Shown here piece by piece: positions 9,300 to 18,451 of a DNA stretch of 64,000 nt. The stretch covers positions 1,550,001 to 1,614,000 of the forward strand of contig NZ_LR535679.1 in NCBI RefSeq assembly GCF_900699785.1, in the 5' to 3' direction. Source of the stretch: Campylobacter showae. GTDB lineage: Bacteria > Campylobacterota > Campylobacteria > Campylobacterales > Campylobacteraceae. Both the position numbers and the translations under genes were made by a program. The notes beneath the pieces were generated by a model. It did no database searches. It saw only the letters and a program-made list of their open reading frames with translations, and was not told where the DNA came from. Positions within the stretch are counted from its first letter, which is position 1. Every line of letters begins with the position of its first letter.

Positions 9300-11087
9300 A
9301 TGGAGCTTCCTAGATGGACGTTTGAGGACGCGTACGGCGACTTTGACGATGCGAGATTTACGGATGCACTCTCAAATTTGGACGAAATTTTAGGCGAGAT
9401 AGAGGGGCTGCTGGGCTCTAGCGGCGGGCTAAATTTGCTGATAAACGCATACGAGCGCGGCTTTGAGGAGGCAAACTCCTTGCTCGCATTTTGCCGCTGC
9501 AAATCAAGCGACGACGCCAAAGACGAGCGAGCAGGTGCGGCCGAGGCGAAAATCAGGGAGAAATTTTTGCGTCTTGAGCGGACGAAAGAGATCATTTTTG
9601 AAAAGATGGATGCGCTAGATCCCTCCGATACCGCGCGCCAAACGCAGGAGTTTGCGCGGATAAAATTTCTTTACGATGAGCGAAAAAGTAGCTGGCGGGC
9701 AAAATTTGACGCAAAGGAGCGTAAAATTTACGAGGATACGGCGGCTAGCAGTTTCGCTCCGCTTTACGGCGTATTTAGACATCTAAACAACCTCATCGCC
9801 GTGCAGGCTACCGATAAAAAGGGCGTAAAAAGCGTCTATAATCTCTCAAAATGCGTGGGCGTTTTAAAGGGCTCGCCAGATACCGCGCTGCGAAAGAGCG
9901 TGTTTGAGGGGCTAGCGGATCATTACGGTAAGCACGCGAGCTTGTACGCCGACGTTTTAAATTTGCTTCAGGGCTTTAGGCTGAGCGAATTTAGGGCGGC
10001 GGGGACGGATATCCTCACGCCTAGCCTGCAGCAAAACAAGATCAGCGAGCAGGCCGTAACGGCGATGTTTGCGGCGCTAGATCGCAGATCAGACAAGATC
10101 AGAGAGTGCGTGAGCCTGCGCGCGAAGTACTTCCCGCAGGGTAAAATTTACGCCCGCGATCTGCTCGCGCCGTCTCCTTTTACTAGCGCGGAGGAGATCT
10201 CCTACGAGCGGGCGATAGAGACGATCTGCGAGGCTCTGGGCGAGGTTGGCGAGGAGATACCAGAATTTATCAAAATGATGCTGCAGAAGTGCTGGATCGA
10301 GGCACAGGTGCGCGAAAACAAAGCAGGCGGCGCGTTTTATACGAGGTTTGATAAATTTCGTCAGCCGCGAGTATTTTCTAGCTATATGGGCACGCAGGCG
10401 CATATGATCCAGCAAGCGCACGAACTCGGACATGCGTGGCACTACTGGATCATGCGCGATTTGCCCGCGCTGCAAACGCAGTTTCCGATGACGCTAGCCG
10501 AGGCTGCTAGCACCTTTAATGAAGCCGTACTGCGAAACTATCTGCGAAAAAATAGCTCGGATAAAAATTTGCTCTTTGACATCTTGTGGCAGGAGCTAAA
10601 ATCTGCGGCAAATTTCATGCTACACATCGGCGTGCGGTTTGATTTTGAGATCGCCTTTTTAAAGGCTAGGCTAAAGGGCGCGGTCGGCGCTGCGCAGATA
10701 GAGGAGCTCATGCAAAAGGCGTGGCGTGGACGCTACGGCGATACGACGCAGGACGCGGAGGGCTTTTTGCCATACTTTAAGCTACATTTTTACAAAACCG
10801 ATCAATACATCTACAACTACCCCTACACTGTCGGCTACCTGCTCTCGCAGTTTTTGCTGGGCGAGTTTAGGCGCGCGGGCGATAAATTTATCGGCGCGTA
10901 CAAGGCGTTTTTGCGCGAGTGCGGCGTGATGAGCGTTGAAGCTTTGCTACAAAAGCACTTCGGCAAGGACGCGCGAACGCTGGAGTTTTGGCTCGAGTGC
11001 GTCGATAATGCGCTAATTTATGCTGACGAGTTTAAGCGGCTCGAAAAGCAGATGGAGCTTGATAAGGCGGCAAAATCGGACGGGTAA
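9300..11087 (+). CDS. pepF: M3-family oligoendopeptidase (PepF-like)
   Basis: A zinc metallopeptidase that trims oligopeptides in the cytoplasm. The HELGHAWH motif begins at residue 374 (HExGH zinc ligands) and is followed about 25 residues later by the conserved glutamate in EAASTFNEAV. A GTG at 9288 overlaps the dcuC stop, but GAGGC lies 6 bases before the ATG at 9300, so I use that start (595 residues). The length and the C-terminal YNYPYTVGYLLSQFLLG block match the PepF/M3B group. It immediately follows dcuC. Confidence 0.88.
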   Translation: MELPRWTFEDAYGDFDDARFTDALSNLDEILGEIEGLLGSSGGLNLLINAYERGFEEANSLLAFCRCKSSDDAKDERAGAAEAKIREKFLRLERTKEIIFEKMDALDPSDTARQTQEFARIKFLYDERKSSWRAKFDAKERKIYEDTAASSFAPLYGVFRHLNNLIAVQATDKKGVKSVYNLSKCVGVLKGSPDTALRKSVFEGLADHYGKHASLYADVLNLLQGFRLSEFRAAGTDILTPSLQQNKISEQAVTAMFAALDRRSDKIRECVSLRAKYFPQGKIYARDLLAPSPFTSAEEISYERAIETICEALGEVGEEIPEFIKMMLQKCWIEAQVRENKAGGAFYTRFDKFRQPRVFSSYMGTQAHMIQQAHELGHAWHYWIMRDLPALQTQFPMTLAEAASTFNEAVLRNYLRKNSSDKNLLFDILWQELKSAANFMLHIGVRFDFEIAFLKARLKGAVGAAQIEELMQKAWRGRYGDTTQDAEGFLPYFKLHFYKTDQYIYNYPYTVGYLLSQFLLGEFRRAGDKFIGAYKAFLRECGVMSVEALLQKHFGKDARTLEFWLECVDNALIYADEFKRLEKQMELDKAAKSDG

Positions 11088-11267
11088 AATTGAACCCAAA
11101 TTTGATTTATTTTCTACCAAATTTAAGAGCAAAAACGTCGAGCTTTTTGCTCTTGTCGTCTATTCGTCAAATTTGAGCGCCGTTTCTTGATTCTAAAAGA
11201 TAAATGAGTAAGTCAAATTTAAAATTTCCTCACAAAATTTGACATGCGTTACAAATTTGCACTTAAC

Positions 11268-11318
11268 TGATAACAACTATCATAACTAAGCTATTTTTTA
11301 GCTAATCTATTTTATAAT
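11268..11318 (+). promoter_or_regulatory. Promoter with Fur-like palindrome ahead of the DUF2325-flavodoxin genes
   Basis: TATAAT at 11313-11318 is a good -10 about 30 bases upstream of the ATG at 11348. Upstream, TGATA-ACAAC-TATCA at 11268-11282 is a perfect 15-base interrupted palindrome with the GATA/TATC half-sites typical of Fur boxes. Iron control of a flavodoxin operon would make biological sense, but binding is inferred. Confidence 0.4.
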
Positions 11319-11347
11319 AATCACAATCAAATAAACAGGAGCCAGAA

Positions 11348-11668
11348 ATGTCAGTTTTAGTTATCGGAGCCGACGAAATAACGCCTATAAAAGCAGTCCT
11401 AAAAGACCTCGGCGCGGAAGCGATCGAACACTGGGACGCGCGCAACGAAAACCGCGTAAATCGCAAACCGATCCCGCAAGATACCGAGTGCGTCGTGATG
11501 CTAACCAGTTTTTTAAACCACAACACGATGAAAACGATAAAAAACCAAGCTAAAAAGCGCAATATCCCGATCGTTTGCGCCAAAAGAAGCGTCAGCTGCG
11601 TGTTTAGCGAGTATTGCAAAGTCTTTGGGCTAGATAAGGAATTTGGATGCTGCAAGGTAAAAGACTAA
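11348..11668 (+). CDS. DUF2325 domain protein
   Basis: A 106-residue protein with the DUF2325 pattern: an N-terminal beta strand LVIGADEITPIK, a central VVMLTSFLNHNTMKTIK and a C-terminal half-Rossmann motif IPIVCAKRSVSCVFSEYC. DUF2325 proteins are small, of unknown function, and common beside iron or redox genes in Campylobacterota. It starts the row DUF2325 - unknown - flavodoxin with a gap of 3 bases to the next gene. An AGGAG ribosome site precedes the ATG. Confidence 0.8.
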   Translation: MSVLVIGADEITPIKAVLKDLGAEAIEHWDARNENRVNRKPIPQDTECVVMLTSFLNHNTMKTIKNQAKKRNIPIVCAKRSVSCVFSEYCKVFGLDKEFGCCKVKD

Positions 11669-11671
11669 TAG

Positions 11672-12388
11672 ATGAAATTCGGCTTTTTATCAGGTATTGG
11701 AGAAATAACTCCAAGTATTTTTTCAGGGCTTGATGCGGTAAATAAAGCCCGAATTTTTATAAATTTATACAACTGTTGCGCAGGTCGCGAGCTAAAAATT
11801 CCTCTTATTTATGCGTATTCGGGCTTAAATTTGGAGGAAATTTTTTTAAAGCGCATAGAGGATCTATGCGAGTTTAAAAATCCTAGCCGAAGTAAAATTT
11901 CAAGCTTTTGTATCGCCTCAAACGCCGTCATCTGCGCCTATAAAACGGGCAAATTCGACGCCGTTCCGCCGCTAGCCGTCTCCCCCAAACACCCGGCCGC
12001 CAAGCTAATCCTCATGCTAAAATCCCAAAACGGAATATGTTTTGACGCGGACATAATGTTTTCTCAGTTTGTTTATGATAAAATACGCGCCAAACATTTT
12101 GATAAAAACGTTTATTTTCAAGACGGGATTATCTTTGCCGAGCAGGGCGGGCGCAAGCTTTTTGGCGTTATGCCGTGCTTTAAAGAGATAACCAAAGAGC
12201 GGTTTCATCTGGCTAACTGCGAGATCGCTAGAGGCTTTGAGGCGCTTAGCGGCGGAGAGTTTGACAGGATGTTTATCGTAGCTCCGAGAAATGCGAATTT
12301 CTCGCGCTACATCGAGGTCAGACGGGAGTGCGGACGCGGCGGATCGCTGCGACTGGTGCCCTACACGATAAGTCATCATATTTTTTAA
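11672..12388 (+). CDS. Conserved protein of unknown function between DUF2325 and flavodoxin
   Basis: I do not recognise a family for these 238 residues. There is no signal peptide and no clear membrane segment. It is cysteine-containing (NCCAGR near residue 35, single Cys later). It starts 3 bases after the DUF2325 stop and ends 11 bases before the flavodoxin start, so it is almost certainly co-transcribed with both. A role linked to flavodoxin or iron limitation is inferred from position only. Confidence 0.75.
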   Translation: MKFGFLSGIGEITPSIFSGLDAVNKARIFINLYNCCAGRELKIPLIYAYSGLNLEEIFLKRIEDLCEFKNPSRSKISSFCIASNAVICAYKTGKFDAVPPLAVSPKHPAAKLILMLKSQNGICFDADIMFSQFVYDKIRAKHFDKNVYFQDGIIFAEQGGRKLFGVMPCFKEITKERFHLANCEIARGFEALSGGEFDRMFIVAPRNANFSRYIEVRRECGRGGSLRLVPYTISHHIF

Positions 12389-12399
12389 AGGAAATTTAA

Positions 12400-12891
12400 A
12401 TGATAGGTATCATTTTTGGAAGCAGTATGGGAAATACTGAGGAGGCGGCGAGCTTTTTAGCCGAGAATTTGGGGCTAGAAAACGAGCTTTTAAACGTAGC
12501 AAACTGCGACGCGGCTAAGCTAAACGGCTTTGACAAGCTGATTTTGGGCGTTTCGACCTGGGGTACGGGCGACCTTCAAGACGACTGGGACGCGTTTGAT
12601 TTCGGCGGATTAAAGCTTAGCGGCAAGACGGTTGCGATATTTGGCACGGGCGATGCGGAGAGCTACGCGGATAGCTTTTGCGGCGCGATGGGCAAGCTTT
12701 ACGATGAGGTCGTAAAAGCCGGCGCAAACGTCGTGGGTGCAGTGTCCGTGGACGGATATAAATTTGACGAATCAGAAGCCGTAAGAGACGGTAAATTCGT
12801 CGGTCTGCCGCTTGATGCCGATAACGAAAGCGAAAAAACCGAGCCTAGAATCAGCGCTTGGATAGAGCAGATTAAACCTCATTTTGCTTAA
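12400..12891 (+). CDS. fldA: Flavodoxin
   Basis: A 163-residue FMN electron carrier. The phosphate-binding loop GSSMGNTEEAA lies at residues 6-16. STWGTGDLQDDWD (about 52-64) and FGTGDAESYADSFCGAMG (about 83-100) form the two flavin-stacking loops. In Campylobacterota flavodoxin takes electrons from pyruvate or 2-oxoglutarate oxidoreductase, here nifJ at 530-4117. An AAAGGA site precedes the ATG, and a strong terminator follows. Confidence 0.95.
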   Translation: MIGIIFGSSMGNTEEAASFLAENLGLENELLNVANCDAAKLNGFDKLILGVSTWGTGDLQDDWDAFDFGGLKLSGKTVAIFGTGDAESYADSFCGAMGKLYDEVVKAGANVVGAVSVDGYKFDESEAVRDGKFVGLPLDADNESEKTEPRISAWIEQIKPHFA

Positions 12892-12907
12892 AATTTAATA
12901 CTTCTAG

Positions 12908-12930
12908 TCGGGCTTTTTGCCCGATTTTTC
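12908..12930 (+). terminator. Rho-independent terminator after fldA
   Basis: TCGGGC-TTTTT-GCCCGA followed by TTTTTC, 17 bases after the flavodoxin stop, forms a compact GC stem with a T run. The following ~200 bases up to luxS hold no gene that I can see. Confidence 0.85.
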
Positions 12931-13141
12931 TTTCAAATTTAACTCTTTTTTATATCAAATTTGACTTTGCCGCGCTACGGTATTAAGGCGATTTTGGCGC
13001 ACGGTAGTTACGCAAATTTTATCAAGACCGCTTCATGGCTAGCCGAGCAAATGCGGGCTTTTAATCAACTCAAATTTGAGCTAAAATTTAGTAAATTTAG
13101 CTAAAATCACGCCGAATTTATGTTAAAAATAAGGAGAAAAT

Positions 13142-13657
13142 ATGCCTCTACTAGATAGTTTTTGCGTCGATCACGTGAGGATGAACGCGCCGGGCGTGCG
13201 TCTGGCAAAGACGATGAAAACGCCAAAAGGCGACGATATAAGCGTGTTTGATTTGCGTTTTTGCAAACCGAACGAAGAAATCTTGCCCGAAAAAGGCATC
13301 CACACGCTAGAGCATCTGTTTGCGGGCTTTATGCGAGATCACCTAAATGGCAAGGGCGCCGAAATCATCGACATCTCGCCGATGGGCTGCAGAACGGGCT
13401 TTTATATGAGCGTGATCGGCGTGCCGAGCGAGGAGGCGGTCAAGGCCGCATGGACGGCGTCGATGAAGGATATCCTGGGCGTCAAAAATCAAGAAGACAT
13501 CCCCGAGCTTAACAAATATCAGTGCGGCACGTACAAGATGCATTCGCTTGACGAGGCGCACTCGATCGCAAGCAAAATTTTAGAGCGCGGACTAATCACG
13601 ATAGATAACGAAGAGATCGCGCTAGACGTCGCTGCGATGGGGCTTAAAAAGCACTAA
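13142..13657 (+). CDS. luxS: S-ribosylhomocysteine lyase
   Basis: LuxS cleaves S-ribosylhomocysteine to homocysteine and the autoinducer-2 precursor DPD. The 171-residue length is standard. The metal ligands are His54 and His58 in HTLEH and Cys128 in QCGTY. The catalytic cysteine is Cys83 in MGCRTGFY. An AAGGAG ribosome site lies 7 bases before the ATG. The gene is monocistronic, with a terminator-like hairpin just after it. Confidence 0.97.
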   Translation: MPLLDSFCVDHVRMNAPGVRLAKTMKTPKGDDISVFDLRFCKPNEEILPEKGIHTLEHLFAGFMRDHLNGKGAEIIDISPMGCRTGFYMSVIGVPSEEAVKAAWTASMKDILGVKNQEDIPELNKYQCGTYKMHSLDEAHSIASKILERGLITIDNEEIALDVAAMGLKKH

Positions 13658-13672
13658 TCGCTCGTTAAATTT

Positions 13673-13695
13673 AGCCGCCGTTTGCGCGGCTTTTA
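13673..13695 (+). terminator. Terminator after luxS
   Basis: AGCCGC and GCGGCT pair around a 7-base loop and are followed by TTTTA, starting 16 bases after the luxS stop. Confidence 0.7.
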
Positions 13696-13864
13696 CTCTT
13701 GCGGCAAATTTGAGCAAAGCTCAAATTCGGCCCGGTTTGCCGCGCTATTACTTCAAATTTTACTCTTTTAATATACAAAACCCGCTTCGTAATAAAATAT
13801 AGCGATATAATTTTAAGCCGTAAATTTATAAAATTACATTAATAATTTTTCTTAAGGAAGTGCG

Positions 13865-14440
13865 ATGAAAAATTTTAAATTCGTTTTGATCGCTGCCTGT
13901 GCGGCTGCGATAAGCTTAAATGCCGAGGTTTTAACAAAGACGACCGACATATCGCTAGACGGTAAAAAGGTCGGCAAGATCGAGGTTTTAACACCGGTCG
14001 AGGTCGTCTCCAAAGACGGCGCAAAGGCTAAAATCAAGGTAAATGGCGCCGTTTCGGCAAACTACCTGGCTCAGATACAGCGAAGCGTCAAAAATGCCGA
14101 GATTTTCACGGTTTTTGATGCCGAAAGCGAGGCGAATTTTAAGAAAATAAAAGAGGTCGAGGACGACTACGGCGAGCTTTGGTATGAGGTCGAGGGCACG
14201 TACGAAGTCGCCGCAGACGCGCTAGGTAGCGACGCAAACGCGCTATACAAACAGGCTCAGCAAAAATACGAAGAGACCTGCTCGGCATGCCACCGCTTGC
14301 ACGAGCCAAACAGCTTTACGGCGGCTCAGTGGCCGGCAAATTTGCAGTCGATGATCGATACGAACTACGTCTCACTAGAGGAGACGGAGCTAAATTTGAT
14401 CGTTAAATACCTACAGCATAACGCAAAAACCGTAGAATAG
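13865..14440 (+). CDS. Periplasmic mono-haem cytochrome c, partner of the TorA-like reductase
   Basis: A 191-residue exported protein with a signal peptide (residues 1-19, cleavage after LNA). Residues 25-115 form an N-terminal beta-rich region without haem sites. A single CSACH haem-binding motif follows at residues 139-143, with a probable distal Met in SMID near 163. C. jejuni Cj0265c has the same layout and accompanies the Cj0264c TMAO/DMSO reductase, and the reductase gene follows here too. It would pass electrons from the quinol pool to the reductase. An AAGGAAG ribosome site precedes the ATG. Confidence 0.85.
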   Translation: MKNFKFVLIAACAAAISLNAEVLTKTTDISLDGKKVGKIEVLTPVEVVSKDGAKAKIKVNGAVSANYLAQIQRSVKNAEIFTVFDAESEANFKKIKEVEDDYGELWYEVEGTYEVAADALGSDANALYKQAQQKYEETCSACHRLHEPNSFTAAQWPANLQSMIDTNYVSLEETELNLIVKYLQHNAKTVE

Positions 14441-14662
14441 GGATTTAGTCCGACTAGCGCCTAGCTAAATTTGCTCGTCGCTTGAAGCGTAAAATTTAGC
14501 GACGTTTGTTCTTTAAATTTGGATTTTATGTTTTACGGCGGCAAATTTAACGCTACCGGCTTAAATTTGCTGCGTCTTGCTCGCTAAACAACCACATTGC
14601 AAAAACAAGCGAGCGCCGCTAATAAAATATGGGTTTTAAAAGTAAATAACGGAAAACGAGTT

Positions 14663-14697
14663 GCCAAATCGCCGATCGCAAGTATCGGCGATTTGGC
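14663..14697 (+). promoter_or_regulatory. Perfect 14-bp hairpin in the leader of the torA-like gene
   Basis: GCCAAATCGCCGAT and ATCGGCGATTTGGC pair perfectly around a 7-base loop and are followed by TTTGCTT. It lies in the 339-base gap between the cytochrome gene and the reductase, 82 bases before the reductase ATG. It may terminate or attenuate transcription between the two genes, or be an RNA stability element. The rest of the gap shows no gene. Confidence 0.55.
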
Positions 14698-14779
14698 TTT
14701 GCTTGGGTCTGCGACTTCGCGACTGCAAGCGCAAGGTGCGGGGGCTTGCTCCTGCGAGAATTAAATAAGGGAGAAACCG

Positions 14780-17221
14780 ATGAAAAGACGAGATTTCATC
14801 AAATTTTCGGCCTTGGCGGCTACGGCTGCGCAGGCTAGTAGGATAGAGGGCGTCAAACAGACGATTTTTGATAACAAAAAAGTGTTCGGCGCAAACAGAT
14901 TCGGTCCGTTTTGGGCAAATTTGAACTCATCGCAGATCGTTTCTGTTAGCGATTTTGAGGGCGATAAATTTCCAAATACGATGAACTATAGTTTGCCTGA
15001 TTCCGTGCAGAACGAAAACCGCGTGCTCTATCCGATGGTGCGCAAAAGCTACCTAAAAGCAAAAGGCGCGGCAAAGAGCGAACTGCGCGGTAAAGACGAG
15101 TTCGTGCGCGTTAGCTGGGACGTCGCGCTTGATCTAGCTGCAAAGGCTCTAAAAGAAAACTTCGACAAATACGGTGCCGAGGCGATCTACGGCGAGTGCT
15201 ACTGGTGGGGCGGCAGCGGTAAGGTCAGCTGGGGTCGTACGGTCGCGCACAGGATGCTAAAAGTGCTTGGCGGCTACGTGGAAGAAAGCGGCGACTACTC
15301 GACCGGAGCGGGTCTAGTCATCATGCCTCACGTGCTAGGCGGTAGCGCGGTTTACGACGCGCCGACGAAGTGGAAAGCTATCGTCAAAAACGCTAAAAAC
15401 GTGGTATTTTGGGGCACGGATCCTATCGTAACCAACCAAATCTCATCAGTCCCTCCGACTCACGACGGCTACGTAGGTATGCAGGAGCTTAAAAAATCGG
15501 GTATCAAAACCTATAGCGTAAACGTCATGATAAACGACACCGCGCGCTACTACGGCAGCGAAAACGTCATCGTGCGCCCAAATACCGACACCGCGCTCAT
15601 CATCGGTATGTGCCATTATCTGTTTACGAACAACCTCTACGACGAGGAATTTATCAAAAAATACACGGTCGGATTTAATAAATTTAAAGACTACTTCCTC
15701 GGCACGCAGGACAAGGTCGTAAAAGATATCGAGTGGGCGAGCAAAATTTGCGGCGTACCTGCGGGCACGATAGCGCAGTTTGCGACGCGTCTAGCCAAAG
15801 AGCCTACGACCGTGCTGATCGGCCGCGCGCTACAAAGAGCCGACCACGGAGAGCAGCCTTTCTGGGCGCTAGTGGTGCTAAACGCGATGCTAGGACACGT
15901 GGGTAAAGAGGGGCTTGGGTTTGAGTTTAGCCTAGGATACGGCTCTGCGGGCGCTACGGACAAGATTGCTCCGGTGCTAAAAGGCCTAAGCACGCGTATC
16001 GACGAGAAGTACGAAAACGTAGACGGCGCGCCGTGGAAAACGACTAAAAACATCACTATCCCGTCCTCTCGCAGCATCGAGGCGCTAGAGCATCCGGGCA
16101 AAGAGATCGACTACGACGGCACTAAGATCAAGCTGCCACACATGAGAGTGGCATACATGGCCTCTGGCTCGATGTTTACGCGCCATCAGGACGTAAACAA
16201 CATCGTAAAGCAGTGGCGTAAATTTGACACCGTTATCACAGCCGAGCCGTACTGGACTAGCACCGCAAAATTTAGCGACATCGTGCTACCGGTAGCTATC
16301 GAGGTCGAGAGAAACGACATCAACCAAACGGGCGCTACGGGCGAATACATCGTGGCTTATAGGCCGGCGATAGAGCCGATGGGCGAGAGCAAGAGCGACT
16401 TTTGGATCTGCGAGCAAATTTGCAAACGCTGGGGTAGAGGCGAGGTATTTAGCGAGGGCAAGGACGAGCTAGGCTGGATGAAGGAATTTTACGCCGACGC
16501 GGCCGAGCAGGCCAAGGGGCTAAATTTGAGCATGCCTAGCTTTGAGGAATTTTACGAAAAAGGCTACGTGAGGTTTGAAAAAGACAACACGGAAACCGAG
16601 CTTTATACGCGCCTAGCTGCCTTCCGCGAAAATCCTGCCAAAAACCGACTAGGCACTCCGTCGGGTAAGATAGAGATCTACTCGCCGACGATCGCAAAGA
16701 TGAACTACGCCGACTGCCCGCCGATGCCTACGTGGATAGAGCCGAAAGAGTGGCTAGGCAACGCGACGAAAAAATACCCGCTACACGTCGTTAGCCCGCA
16801 CTCTCGCTACCGCCTGCACAGCCAGCTAAACAACTCTATCATCAGAAATTTCGCCGAAGTTAGCGGCAGAGAGCCGGTGCTAATAAATCCAAAAGACGCC
16901 AAAGAGCGCGGCCTAGCCACGGGCGACGTTGCGCGCGTATTTAACGACCGCGGCGAGATACTAGCGGGCGTGCTAGTTACCGACATCGTGCCTGAGCGCG
17001 TCGTAGCTATCTGCGAGGGCGCATGGTATGATCCTGAAAAATGGGGCGAAAAGAGCCTCTGCCAGCACGGCTGCGTAAACGTGCTAACATTTGATAAAGG
17101 CACGTCAAGTCTCGCGCAAAGCAACTCGGCTCACACCGTGCTAGCGCAGATTGAGAGATTTAAGGGGGAGATTAGGCCGATAACGGCGTTTTCAAAACCA
17201 AAAATCCTGCAATCTTTGTAG
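14780..17221 (+). CDS. torA: TorA/DMSO-reductase family S- or N-oxide reductase (molybdopterin)
   Basis: An 813-residue bis-MGD molybdoenzyme of the TMAO/DMSO/biotin-sulfoxide reductase group. The twin-arginine signal is MKRRDFIKFSALAATAAQA. There is no N-terminal iron-sulfur motif, as expected for this type III group. ESGDYSTGAG (about residues 172-181) carries the serine ligand to molybdenum. HGCVNVLT near 765 lies in the cofactor-binding C-terminal domain. It would reduce TMAO, DMSO or related oxides in the periplasm using the cytochrome encoded just upstream. The exact substrate cannot be told from sequence. Confidence 0.88.
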   Translation: MKRRDFIKFSALAATAAQASRIEGVKQTIFDNKKVFGANRFGPFWANLNSSQIVSVSDFEGDKFPNTMNYSLPDSVQNENRVLYPMVRKSYLKAKGAAKSELRGKDEFVRVSWDVALDLAAKALKENFDKYGAEAIYGECYWWGGSGKVSWGRTVAHRMLKVLGGYVEESGDYSTGAGLVIMPHVLGGSAVYDAPTKWKAIVKNAKNVVFWGTDPIVTNQISSVPPTHDGYVGMQELKKSGIKTYSVNVMINDTARYYGSENVIVRPNTDTALIIGMCHYLFTNNLYDEEFIKKYTVGFNKFKDYFLGTQDKVVKDIEWASKICGVPAGTIAQFATRLAKEPTTVLIGRALQRADHGEQPFWALVVLNAMLGHVGKEGLGFEFSLGYGSAGATDKIAPVLKGLSTRIDEKYENVDGAPWKTTKNITIPSSRSIEALEHPGKEIDYDGTKIKLPHMRVAYMASGSMFTRHQDVNNIVKQWRKFDTVITAEPYWTSTAKFSDIVLPVAIEVERNDINQTGATGEYIVAYRPAIEPMGESKSDFWICEQICKRWGRGEVFSEGKDELGWMKEFYADAAEQAKGLNLSMPSFEEFYEKGYVRFEKDNTETELYTRLAAFRENPAKNRLGTPSGKIEIYSPTIAKMNYADCPPMPTWIEPKEWLGNATKKYPLHVVSPHSRYRLHSQLNNSIIRNFAEVSGREPVLINPKDAKERGLATGDVARVFNDRGEILAGVLVTDIVPERVVAICEGAWYDPEKWGEKSLCQHGCVNVLTFDKGTSSLAQSNSAHTVLAQIERFKGEIRPITAFSKPKILQSL

Positions 17222-17228
17222 CGCGTCG

Positions 17229-17340
17229 TCTCGCGGGCATCTTTGCTTGATCTCGTAAAATTTTCGCTCCGCAGGCTATATGCCTAGCGCACGCTCAAAT
17301 TTTATTTCAAAACAAGCAAATCTGCTCCGCGATACTTCCG
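17229..17340 (+). repeat. 112-bp dispersed intergenic repeat, copy 1
   Basis: The segment is closely related to 38219-38330, in the same orientation and of the same length. The two share a near-identical core of about 40 bases around CGCTCCGCAGGCTA and TGCCTAGCGCACGCTCAA, flanked by less conserved arms (TCTCGCG at one end, GCGATACTTC at the other). Partly complementary arms (AAAATTT..., AGGC/GCCT) suggest a foldable element. It starts 8 bases after the torA stop. The rest of the 17222-17550 gap repeats the phrase GCGCGTCGTCTCG at 17353 and holds no clear gene. Confidence 0.75.
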
Positions 17341-17550
17341 CTTACGTTTTTTGGGCGGCGCGTCGTCTCGTCTTGTATTTTTGCGCTCAAATTTGCAATC
17401 AGCCGATTTCAACAAACATTGCTTTTTGCTGAAATTTTGCGCTTCTAGCGAAAACATATGCGCCGAAAATTTCAGGCGATACGAAGGCGAGCCTAAATTT
17501 TCGTGCTGACGAAGTCAGGCGCCGCATCCGTTTGAGCGGGAGCGTAAAAT

Positions 17551-18000
17551 TTGAACGTAAAATTTATCTCTCGGTTAAGCCCATTTTCTTTCGTATCCGT
17601 CAAATTTGAAGAAATTTTAACCGCTCTTGCCGCGCTTGAGGCCCCTTGCTCGCTTGAGGCGATCGCGCCGATTGCTGATTTAAACAACGAATTTTACCGC
17701 GAGCTGGCGGACGACTACGCGCGGGAAGATGAAGCGCGCGAGGAGCCCGAATATAAATATTTCAGCGTTTTCATCGAGGATCTGGGCGCAGATAAGACAA
17801 AAACGCTCGTGTTTTTAAAGAAATTTTTTGAGGACGAGAGCTTTGCGGCGACTAAAGAGAGGGCGCGAAATTTGCCGCTTTGCCTTTTTAGCGGCATAGA
17901 GGACTCGGCGCTGCTGCTGCAAGACAAACTCGCCTCGCTCGGAGTTAAATTTAACGCCCGCGAGATATCTTTTAGCGAATTTATCGCGCGTCAAGGCTAA
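17551..18000 (+). CDS. Hypothetical acidic protein
   Basis: I do not recognise this 149-residue protein. It is acidic and alanine/glutamate-rich, without a signal peptide or membrane segment. The reading frame opens with a TTG (17551) and has no good ribosome site, so the start is uncertain. Codon use resembles the neighbouring resident genes. It lies between the dispersed repeat and a small periplasmic protein gene. Confidence 0.5.
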   Translation: MNVKFISRLSPFSFVSVKFEEILTALAALEAPCSLEAIAPIADLNNEFYRELADDYAREDEAREEPEYKYFSVFIEDLGADKTKTLVFLKKFFEDESFAATKERARNLPLCLFSGIEDSALLLQDKLASLGVKFNAREISFSEFIARQG

Positions 18001-18049
18001 TTTATTTAAATTTTGCTATCATACGCCGCATTTTTTAAAAAGGATAAAC

Positions 18050-18355
18050 ATGAAAAAATCACTGCTTTTCGTCGCGCTTTGCGCTTTTGCCGGACAGCTT
18101 GCGGCTGCTGAGATGCCTGCTGCTTGCGAGGAGTACAAAAAGGTTTCTTACGATTTCATCGATTCGATGGCAAAACAAGCGGAGGCTCAGGGCAAAAAGG
18201 ACTTTGACGCTGCCGCAACGAAAAAAGAGTTTGAGGCCGACTACGCGAGCATAAAAAAGATGAGCAAAGAGGAGCAAGAATCTACGTGCAACCAAGGCAT
18301 AGCCGAGGTAAAAGAGCTTGAAAATATGCTAAAAATGATGGGATCGATAAAGTAA
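18050..18355 (+). CDS. Small periplasmic protein with two cysteines
   Basis: A 101-residue protein with a clear signal peptide (residues 1-20, cleavage after LAAA). The mature part is helical, charged and rich in Lys/Glu, with cysteines at about positions 25 and 83 that could form a disulfide. It resembles small DUF5339-type exported proteins, but that is a weak match by eye. AAAAGGATAA gives a good ribosome site. It is monocistronic and ends before a bidirectional terminator. Confidence 0.75.
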   Translation: MKKSLLFVALCAFAGQLAAAEMPAACEEYKKVSYDFIDSMAKQAEAQGKKDFDAAATKKEFEADYASIKKMSKEEQESTCNQGIAEVKELENMLKMMGSIK

Positions 18356-18386
18356 ATTTAAGTCGCTTTGGCTTATTTACGCTCCC

Positions 18387-18426
18387 AAAATCCGCGTTTA
18401 AAAGTCAAATTTGAGCGCGGATTTTT
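18387..18426. terminator. Bidirectional terminator between convergent genes
   Basis: AAAATCCGCG and CGCGGATTTTT pair across a 19-base loop, with A/T runs on both sides, between the small periplasmic gene (+) and the TDT transporter (-). It can serve both strands. Confidence 0.65.
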
Positions 18427-18451
18427 AAATTTACTCAAATTTACAAAACCG

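Noticed and set aside
12960..13080. Possible gene remnant between fldA and luxS
   Set aside because: No frame longer than a few dozen codons and no recognisable motif.
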